Source: CBDCKN01 sp965219035
GTDB taxonomy: Bacteria; Gemmatimonadota; Gemmatimonadetes; Longimicrobiales; Gaopeijiaceae
Length of the DNA: 64,000 nucleotides
Reading direction: 5' to 3'
NCBI GenBank assembly: GCA_965219035.1
Contig: CBDCMR010000003.1
Location: forward strand, 1,798,001 to 1,862,000
Of this stretch, positions 58,054 to 64,000 are shown piece after piece. The translations under genes were made by a program, and so were the position numbers. Each line of letters starts with the position of its first letter. Position 1 is the first letter of the stretch. The notes beneath the pieces are model-generated. The model worked only from the letters and a program-made list of their open reading frames with translations. It was not told where the DNA came from and ran no database searches.

Positions 58054-59531
58054 CGCAACATCTCCCGGTACTGCAGGTTGTCATCCCCCTGCTGGCGGCC
58101 CCGGTATGTGCGTTCGTGCGGAACGCCAGGATCGCCTGGGCCATCGCCCTGGCCACGACCTGGACCGCGTTCTGGATCGCCCTGCAGCTTCTGGCCCGCG
58201 TTCAGGCCGAAGGCACCATCAGCTACGAGCTGGGCGGGTGGGTAGCTCCGTACGGGATCGAATACCGCATCGATCTGCTGAACGCCTTCGTGGTGGTGAT
58301 CGTAACGGCCATCGGCGCCATCGTGACGCCCTTCGCGAAACAGAGCGTGGAGCGCGAGCTGGAGGGGTCCAGCATCGCCCTGTTCTATGCCGCGTTCATC
58401 CTCTGCCTCACGGGGCTCCTGGGAATTGCCGTCACGGGAGACGTCTTCAACGTCTTCGTGTTCCTCGAGGTATCGTCACTCTCTGCGTACGCGCTCATCG
58501 CCATGGGGGAGGATCGCAAGGCGCTGACGGCGTCGTTCCAGTACCTGATCATGGGCTCGGTGGGGGCCACGTTCATCGTGATCGGCATCGGCATGATGTA
58601 CGTGATGACCGGTACCCTGAACATGGTGGACCTCGCGGCCCGGATCCCCGAGGTAGGGGCCAACCGCACGATCCCGGTGGCGTTCGGGTTCCTGACCGTT
58701 GGGATCAGCCTGAAGCTGGCGCTCTTCCCGCTCCACCTGTGGCTCCCCAACGCGTACACGTGCGCCCCGTCCGCCGTCACGGCCTTCATCGCATCGACCG
58801 CCACCAAGGTGGCGGTCTACATGCTGCTCCGCTTCTTCTTCACGATCTTCGGGCCGGTATTCTCCTTCGACGTCATGCAGCTCGATCTCGTGCTGCTACC
58901 GCTGGCCCTCGTCGCAATCTTCAGCATGTCTCTGGTGGCCATCTTCCAGCGAAACGTGAAGCGGATGATGGCCTACTCCAGCGTGGCCCAGATCGGGTAC
59001 ATGATCCTGGGGATCAGCATGGCCTCGGTGACGGGGCTCACGGCGGGAATCCTCCACCTGTTCAACCACGCCATGATGAAGGGCGCCCTCTTCATGGCGC
59101 TGGGCTGCGTGATGTACCGAATCGCCTCCGTGGACATGGAGGCCATGCGGGGCCTCGGAAGGCGTATGCCCTGGACCATGGCCGCCTTCGTCGGTGCGGG
59201 CCTCAGCCTGATCGGTGTGCCGCTCACGGTGGGCTTCATCAGCAAGTGGTACCTGATCACGGGAGCCCTGGAGCAAGGCTGGTGGCCTGTTGCGGCACTG
59301 ATCCTCATCACGTCCCTGATGGCTGTGGTCTACATCTGGCGGGTGGTGGAAGCGGCCTACTTCCACGACTTCCCGGGTGACGACGATCACCCGGTCCGAG
59401 AGGCGCCCCTCGGCCTCCTGGTACCCACCTGGGTCCTGGTCGCCGCGAGCTTCTACTTCGGCATCGACGCCTCCTTCACCACCGAGGCGGCGGGAGCCGC
59501 CGCCCGGACGCTCCTGGGGGTCGGACCATGA
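58050..59531 (+). CDS. mrpD: Mrp antiporter subunit D (proton-conducting)
   Basis: 493 residues, GTG start with four-base overlap. Proton_antipo_M family with about 14 helices. The key helix-5 Glu lies in FNVFVFLEVSSLSAYALIAMGED and the helix-7 Lys in TVGISLKLALFPLHLWLPNAY. RNVKRMMAYSSVAQIGYMILG marks the helix-11/12 region. It is homologous to NuoL/M/N of complex I. Confidence 0.94.
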   Translation: MTQHLPVLQVVIPLLAAPVCAFVRNARIAWAIALATTWTAFWIALQLLARVQAEGTISYELGGWVAPYGIEYRIDLLNAFVVVIVTAIGAIVTPFAKQSVERELEGSSIALFYAAFILCLTGLLGIAVTGDVFNVFVFLEVSSLSAYALIAMGEDRKALTASFQYLIMGSVGATFIVIGIGMMYVMTGTLNMVDLAARIPEVGANRTIPVAFGFLTVGISLKLALFPLHLWLPNAYTCAPSAVTAFIASTATKVAVYMLLRFFFTIFGPVFSFDVMQLDLVLLPLALVAIFSMSLVAIFQRNVKRMMAYSSVAQIGYMILGISMASVTGLTAGILHLFNHAMMKGALFMALGCVMYRIASVDMEAMRGLGRRMPWTMAAFVGAGLSLIGVPLTVGFISKWYLITGALEQGWWPVAALILITSLMAVVYIWRVVEAAYFHDFPGDDDHPVREAPLGLLVPTWVLVAASFYFGIDASFTTEAAGAAARTLLGVGP

Positions 59532-60994
59532 CGCCGGCCATGACGTCCGGGCTGATCGTCGTCCTGCCTCTGGTGGGAGCGGCACTCATCCTCGCCCTCG
59601 GCAGGTGGCCCAATGTGAGAGACGGGGCGGGCCTCATCACGGCAGCGACCCTCTTCGGCCTGGTCCTCACTTTGCTGGACCCGGTAAAGAGCGGGCTGCG
59701 CCCCGAGCTCGCACTCGTAGAGGTGGTGCCGGGAATCGAGCTGGCCCTCCGCGTAGAGCCGCTGGGCCTTCTCTTCGCCCTGGTCGCGTCGTTCCTCTGG
59801 ATCGTCACGGCGTTGTATTCCATCGGGTACATGCGCGGGCACCACGAGGAGAACCAGACCCGCTTCTACACCTTCTTCGCCATCGCCATCGCGGGTGCCA
59901 TGGGAGTGGCCTTCTCGGCCAACCTCTTCACGCTCTTCGCCTTCTATGAGGTCCTGACGCTCTGCACCTTCCCGTTGGTCACGCACCACGGCACGGAAGA
60001 GGCCAAGCGCGCTGGCCGCGTGTACCTGGGGATCTTGCTCTCGACTTCGATAGGCCTCCAGCTCCTTGCTGTCATCTGGACGTGGCAGCTGGCCGGCACG
60101 GTGGATTTCACCGAAGGTGGCATCCTCGCGGGGACGGCCGGCGACGGGGTGCTGAGCGTCATCCTGGTCCTCTTCGTCTTCGGAGTGGGGAAGGCCGCCG
60201 TCATGCCCTTCCACCGCTGGCTCCCCGCGGCCATGGTGGCCCCCACGCCGGTCTCGGCGCTGCTGCACGCTGTGGCCGTGGTGAAGGCGGGGGTGTTCAC
60301 GATATTGAAGGTGGCGGTCTACGTCTTCGGCATCGACCTGCTGGGGGTCCTGGCGAGCACCACGTGGCTGGCTTGGGCGGCGGCGGCCACCATCATCCTC
60401 GGCTCGCTGGTGGCGTTCACGAAGGACGACCTCAAGGCCCGGCTGGCCTACTCCACCATCAGCCAGCTCTCCTACATCGTCCTCGGGGCTCTCTTGGCCA
60501 ACGAGTGGGGGATCATCGGTGGCGGCATGCACATCGCCATGCACGCCTTCGGCAAGATCACGCTCTTCTTCGCGGCGGGGGCGGTGCTGGTAGCCGCCCA
60601 TGAGAGGGACATCAGCCGCATGAGCGGGCTGGGCCGCACCATGCCCATCACGTTCGGTGCGTTCTTCGTGGGCTCGCTGAGCATCGTCGGCGTTCCACCG
60701 GTGGGTGGAGCGTGGAGCAAATGGTTCCTGGGGCTTGGTACGCTGGAGGCGGGGCAGGTGGGCCTGCTGGCGGTGCTCATGGTGAGCTCGCTCCTCAGCC
60801 TGGTCTACCTGTTGGAGGTTCCCGTGCGTGCCTTCTTCGGCGCCCCTCCGGAAGATGCCCACCGCGGTGAGGGCATCCACGAGGCGCCCTGGTCGTCGCT
60901 GGTGGCCATGGTGATCACCGCGCTGGCCACGCTGGGTCTGTTCCTGAATCCCGGTCCGCTCTACGAACTGATGACGATGGTGATCTCCCGGTGA
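59528..60994 (+). CDS. second NuoM/MrpD-like proton-conducting subunit
   Basis: 488 residues, four-base overlap with mrpD. Motifs are FTLFAFYEVLTLCTFPLVTHHGT (helix-5 Glu), FGVGKAAVMPFHRWLPAAMVAPTPVSALLHAVAVVKAG (Lys in helix 7) and KDDLKARLAYSTISQLSYIVLG. This is a divergent paralogue of MrpD. The operon therefore has three antiporter-like subunits rather than the two (MrpA, MrpD) of ordinary Mrp. Confidence 0.92.
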   Translation: MTPAMTSGLIVVLPLVGAALILALGRWPNVRDGAGLITAATLFGLVLTLLDPVKSGLRPELALVEVVPGIELALRVEPLGLLFALVASFLWIVTALYSIGYMRGHHEENQTRFYTFFAIAIAGAMGVAFSANLFTLFAFYEVLTLCTFPLVTHHGTEEAKRAGRVYLGILLSTSIGLQLLAVIWTWQLAGTVDFTEGGILAGTAGDGVLSVILVLFVFGVGKAAVMPFHRWLPAAMVAPTPVSALLHAVAVVKAGVFTILKVAVYVFGIDLLGVLASTTWLAWAAAATIILGSLVAFTKDDLKARLAYSTISQLSYIVLGALLANEWGIIGGGMHIAMHAFGKITLFFAAGAVLVAAHERDISRMSGLGRTMPITFGAFFVGSLSIVGVPPVGGAWSKWFLGLGTLEAGQVGLLAVLMVSSLLSLVYLLEVPVRAFFGAPPEDAHRGEGIHEAPWSSLVAMVITALATLGLFLNPGPLYELMTMVISR

Positions 60995-61278
60995 GCGAGC
61001 ACACTTCACACGGCCACGGCGCTTCGACCGACGAGCCGCAGCACGTCTGGGACAATGCCCGGAACGTGAAGCTCCTGTTCAACGTCTTCTACGCGTGCTG
61101 TGTCATCCTGGTCCTGCTGGACTTCGTGATCCACCGGCACAACGTGCACGACTGGGAGAACCTGCTCGCCTTCTACCCGCTCTACGGGTTCGTCGGCATC
61201 TGGCTTCTGGTGCTCATCGCCAAGCAGATGCGGCGTGTGCTGATGCGCCCCGAGGACTACTACGAGGGGAGGAGCTGA
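60991..61278 (+). CDS. small two-helix membrane protein of the antiporter operon
   Basis: 95 residues. A histidine-rich soluble start (SEHTSHGHGAS...HVWDN) is followed by two helices (about 28-46 and 62-78; LLFNVFYACCVILVLLDFVI, FYPLYGFVGIWLLVLIAKQM) separated by HRHNVHDWENLLA. Not one of the classic Mrp subunits. Its position between two antiporter subunits, with four-base overlap, implies a structural role. Function unknown. Confidence 0.8.
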   Translation: MSEHTSHGHGASTDEPQHVWDNARNVKLLFNVFYACCVILVLLDFVIHRHNVHDWENLLAFYPLYGFVGIWLLVLIAKQMRRVLMRPEDYYEGRS

Positions 61279-61279
61279 C

Positions 61280-62980
61280 ATGCCTCCTTTCGTGATCTTC
61301 CTGATCGGGACCCTGCTCGTCGCAGTCACGAGGGGGGATGTGCGCCGTGGTGTTCTGCTCCTCGTCCCGGTGCTAGGAGCCCTGAACCTCCTGGGCCTCC
61401 AGGACCTCCAGAACGGCTCGTTCGTCGAGATCGAGCTGCTGGGCTACACCCTGGTCCCCGTGGTGGTGACCCCTCTGAGCATGCTGTTCGGGTGGCTGTT
61501 CCACCTGGCCGCCTTCCTGGGGAACCTCTACGCCCTGCATCTCGACGAGGGCGATCACCCCGGCATCCAGCATACATCGGCCATGCTCTACGCGGGCGCC
61601 GCGCTGGGCGCCGTGTACGCCGGGGACCTCATCTCGCTGTTCGTTTTTTGGGAGCTGCTGGCGTTCACATCCGTGTTCCTCATCTGGGCCAGGGGCACAG
61701 AGAGCTCGCTGCGTTCGGGATTCCGGTACCTGGTGATCCACGTGCTTTCGGGGGTACTGCTCCTCTCGGGGGCGCTCATGCGTGCCCACAGCACGGGATC
61801 CATCGAGTTCGGGCCCATCGGGCTCGACGGCTCGCTGGCGGCATGGCTGATCCTCATCGCCTTCGGGATCAAGGCGGCGTTCCCGTTCCTGCACAACTGG
61901 CTCACGGACGCGTATCCGGAGGGCACCCCCACGGGCACGGTCTTCTTGAGCGCGTTCACCACCAAGGTGGCGGTCTTCGCCCTGGCCAAGAGCTTCGCCG
62001 GGACGGAGATGCTGATCTACGTGGGTGTGATCATGACGTGCTTCCCTATCTTCTACGCCGTCATCGAGAACGATCTGCGCCGGGTGCTGAGCTACAGCAT
62101 GATCAACCAGATCGGCTTCATGGTGACCGGCGTCGGGCTCGGCACTACGCTCGCTCTGAACGGGGCCGTGGCCCACGCCTTCGCCGATGTCTTCTTCAAA
62201 GGCCTCCTCTTCATGAGCATGGGAGCGGTCCTACAGATGACGGGCCGCATCAACGGCTCCGACCTCGGTGGGCTCTATAAGACGATGCCCATTACGGCGA
62301 CGCTGTGCGTCGTCGGAGCCATGACCATCTCGGCGTTCCCGCTTCTCAGCGCCTTCGTGACCAAGTCCATGATCATGGCTTCGGCGCTAGAAGAGGGTCA
62401 CGTGTGGATCTGGCCCTTCCTCCTCTTCGCCTCCGCCGGCGTTCTGGAGCACGCGGGCATCAAGATCCCGTACTTCGCGTTCTTCGGTCACGACTCGGGG
62501 ATTCGCGCCAAGGAGCCGCCCAAGAACATGCTGGCGGCCATGTTCATCGCGGCGCTCCTGTGCATCGGGATCGGCTCGTGCCCGGGGTTCCTCTATGCTC
62601 TGCTGCCCTTCGCCGCGGAGTTCGATCCGTACGACGCGACCCACGTGCTGACCCAGATGCAGCTCCTCTTCTTCGGCGCCCTGGCCGTGCTCTGGCTCAT
62701 GAAGACGGGGATCTACCCACCGGAGCTCAGGTCGGTGAACATCGATGCGGAGTGGTCGTACCGGTGGCTGGCTCCCCGACTCGTCCGGGGCATCGGCGCC
62801 GCCGTCGCACGCGTGGATTCGGCGGTCCGCGGCGCGGTCGTCGGCGTGGTGAGGAGTGCCGTCACCGGAGCCGCTCGTGGCCATGGCCCGAGGGGCATCC
62901 TGGCGCGAACCTGGCCCACAGGGAGTATGATACTCTGGGTGGCTGTGCTCCTGGGCGTGTACCTGCTGTTCTACCTCTGA
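61280..62980 (+). CDS. third proton-conducting subunit (NuoL/MrpA-N-like)
   Basis: 566 residues. SLFVFWELLAFTSVFLIWARG (helix-5 Glu), AFGIKAAFPFLHNWLTDAYPEGTPTGTVFLSAFTTKVAVFAL (Lys) and ENDLRRVLSYSMINQIGFMVTGVG place it among MrpA-N/NuoL-type subunits. Its C-terminus has extra helices and a basic, Arg-rich stretch (about 510-545) before a last helix. It completes the operon, eight bases before hemC. Confidence 0.92.
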   Translation: MPPFVIFLIGTLLVAVTRGDVRRGVLLLVPVLGALNLLGLQDLQNGSFVEIELLGYTLVPVVVTPLSMLFGWLFHLAAFLGNLYALHLDEGDHPGIQHTSAMLYAGAALGAVYAGDLISLFVFWELLAFTSVFLIWARGTESSLRSGFRYLVIHVLSGVLLLSGALMRAHSTGSIEFGPIGLDGSLAAWLILIAFGIKAAFPFLHNWLTDAYPEGTPTGTVFLSAFTTKVAVFALAKSFAGTEMLIYVGVIMTCFPIFYAVIENDLRRVLSYSMINQIGFMVTGVGLGTTLALNGAVAHAFADVFFKGLLFMSMGAVLQMTGRINGSDLGGLYKTMPITATLCVVGAMTISAFPLLSAFVTKSMIMASALEEGHVWIWPFLLFASAGVLEHAGIKIPYFAFFGHDSGIRAKEPPKNMLAAMFIAALLCIGIGSCPGFLYALLPFAAEFDPYDATHVLTQMQLLFFGALAVLWLMKTGIYPPELRSVNIDAEWSYRWLAPRLVRGIGAAVARVDSAVRGAVVGVVRSAVTGAARGHGPRGILARTWPTGSMILWVAVLLGVYLLFYL

Positions 62981-62988
62981 CCTGACCG

Positions 62989-63936
62989 ATGTCCCTACTC
63001 CGGCTGGGAACGCGGGGCTCCCTCCTGGCTCTCTCGCAGAGCCAGACGACGAAGGCCGAGCTCGAGGCCGACGGATCCACGCAGGTCGAGCTCGAGATCA
63101 TCCGCACCACGGGTGACGTACGCCTCGACAAGCCCCTCCCGGAGATCGGGGGTAAGGGCCTCTTCACCCAGGAGCTGGACGAGGCTCTTCTGGATGGAAG
63201 AGTGGACCTCGCCGTTCACTCGCTGAAGGATCTCCTCACCGAGCTGCCCGATGGCCTGTCCATCGCCGCGACCCCGACTCGGGTCGATCCCCGGGATGTG
63301 CTGGTGGGACCGAAACACGAGCGAACCACCCTGGCCTCCCTGAGGAAGGGGGCTGTGGTAGGCACGAGCTCTCTGCGTCGAGCTGCTCTGCTGAGGGCTT
63401 TTCGTCAGGATGTCGAGCCGCGGAGTATCCGGGGCAACGTGGACACGCGCATCAGCAAGGTGGACGACGGGCAGTACGACGCCGTGATCCTGGCGGCCGC
63501 AGGGGTGATCCGCCTCGGTCTCGCGGACCGGGCGCTGGAGTGGCTGGAGCGGACGGCGTGGTTGCCGGCGCCGGGGCAGGGAGCGTTGGCCATCGTGACC
63601 CGTACGGACGACGCGGAAACCCGATCGCTGGTGGAAGAGCTGAACGACCCCCAGACCCGGTCGGCTGTGAGGGCGGAGCGGGCGCTGTTGAGGAATCTCG
63701 GAGGTGGATGTCAGGTGCCGATCGGGGCGCTTGGGATGCCGTACGAGGGCGGACTCCGCCTCTGGGGGCTGGTGGCCAGCTGCGATGGCACGCGAGTGGT
63801 CCGGGGAGACGTCACGGGAGTCGCCGCCGAGCCGGATGAGCTGGGCACCCGCTTGGCGGACCTCCTCCGGCAACAGGGAGCGGAGGCCATCCTGCAGGAG
63901 GTCTTCGACCGGTTTGAGAGCAGGGGCGGGGAGTGA
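62989..63936 (+). CDS. hemC: porphobilinogen deaminase (hydroxymethylbilane synthase)
   Basis: 315 residues. Joins four porphobilinogen units in tetrapyrrole synthesis. Motifs are LRLGTRGSLLALSQSQTTKAEL, DLAVHSLKDLLTELPDG (catalytic Asp), VGTSSLRRAALLRAFR, IRGNVDTRISKVDDGQYDAVILAAAGVIRLG and LGGGCQVPIGALG, where Cys241 carries the dipyrromethane cofactor. It is eight bases downstream of the antiporter operon and probably partly co-transcribed. Confidence 0.96.
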   Translation: MSLLRLGTRGSLLALSQSQTTKAELEADGSTQVELEIIRTTGDVRLDKPLPEIGGKGLFTQELDEALLDGRVDLAVHSLKDLLTELPDGLSIAATPTRVDPRDVLVGPKHERTTLASLRKGAVVGTSSLRRAALLRAFRQDVEPRSIRGNVDTRISKVDDGQYDAVILAAAGVIRLGLADRALEWLERTAWLPAPGQGALAIVTRTDDAETRSLVEELNDPQTRSAVRAERALLRNLGGGCQVPIGALGMPYEGGLRLWGLVASCDGTRVVRGDVTGVAAEPDELGTRLADLLRQQGAEAILQEVFDRFESRGGE

Positions 63937-64000
63937 GGGAGCCGCTCGAGGAAAAGGTCCTCTCCAGGGAGGAGCTCCTTACCCGCCACGGGCGGCCGCG
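63933..64000 (+). CDS. start of a gene cut by the window edge, possibly hldE2
   Basis: GTG 63933 overlaps the hemC TGA by three bases and opens VREPLEEKVLSREELLTRHG. A K-[IV]-L-x-x-E-E-L lead is seen in heptose-1-phosphate adenylyltransferases (RfaE2), which would fit the lone HldE1 domain at 43 kb. In a hem operon another heme gene is equally possible. Only 22 codons are visible, so this is a guess. Confidence 0.25.
   Translation, partial: MREPLEEKVLSREELLTRHGRP

Noticed and set aside
59453..61009. 518-codon antisense frame across the antiporter genes
   Set aside because: Composition is Arg/Gln/His/Glu-rich and mirrors the membrane-protein codons on the other strand. No start signals or homology pattern.
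1..64000. CRISPR arrays, rRNA genes or additional tRNAs
   Set aside because: No regularly spaced repeats of array type and no rRNA-like stretches were seen. Only tRNA-Sec was recognised; the copy at 50238 lacks the anticodon half.

Overview
The window is high-GC chromosomal DNA from a Gram-negative bacterium. It carries LPS genes (hldE1, a LpxH-like phosphatase, an LptE-like lipoprotein), an Mla lipid-transport set, lspA, glnA, hemC and an Mrp-type antiporter operon. The secreted M14 and M20 peptidases, the HExxH/beta-propeller/barrel protein and the Calx-beta surface protein resemble gene content of Gemmatimonadota; that placement is an inference. A selenocysteine tRNA implies that the organism makes selenoproteins.

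Region 1 (1-15.2 kb) is accessory. A histidine kinase fused to an OmpR-type regulator is followed by a tyrosine recombinase bracketed by two perfect 32-bp inverted sites (2846-2877 and 3949-3980). Each site has the 10-6-10 form of a recombination core, so 2846-3980 looks like an invertible segment. It lies directly upstream of a very large Calx-beta surface protein. Next come phage-type small regulators and then a tight three-gene cassette (10.0-13.7 kb): an ImmA/IrrE-type metallopeptidase fused to a macro domain, a P-loop kinase fused to a PurZ-like adenylosuccinate synthetase homologue, and a DUF7002/DarT-like predicted ADP-ribosyltransferase. I consider this cassette the best candidate for an undescribed conflict or nucleotide-modification system. 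A frameshifted IS3-type transposase closes the region.

Region 2 (15.2-48.7 kb) is mostly core. It holds lspA, glnA (with a strong leader hairpin), mscS, a CBS/CorC membrane protein, an overlapping operon (histidine kinase, addB, addA, nicotinate phosphoribosyltransferase, nicotinamidase-like), an M14 peptidase, an M20 peptidase, mlaE-mlaF-mlaD, the propeller/barrel protein, a TlpA thioredoxin, a D-threonine-aldolase-like enzyme, hldE1, ridA, two small lipoproteins, a double-domain aldehyde dehydrogenase and deoC.

Region 3 (48.9-52.5 kb) is decaying DNA downstream of tRNA-Sec. The tRNA 3' end and its terminator are duplicated about 1.2 kb apart. Between and beyond the copies lie broken pieces of an ABC exporter, an S9 peptidase, a DUF4136 lipoprotein, an ECF sigma factor and an acyl-CoA dehydrogenase.

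Region 4 (52.6-64 kb) is core again: envelope genes, then a ten-gene overlapping Mrp/Mbh-like antiporter operon, hemC and the start of one more gene.

A family of short palindromic MITE-like elements is scattered from 29 to 53 kb. Nearly every copy sits on a CTAG that also supplies the TAG stop codon of a neighbouring gene.
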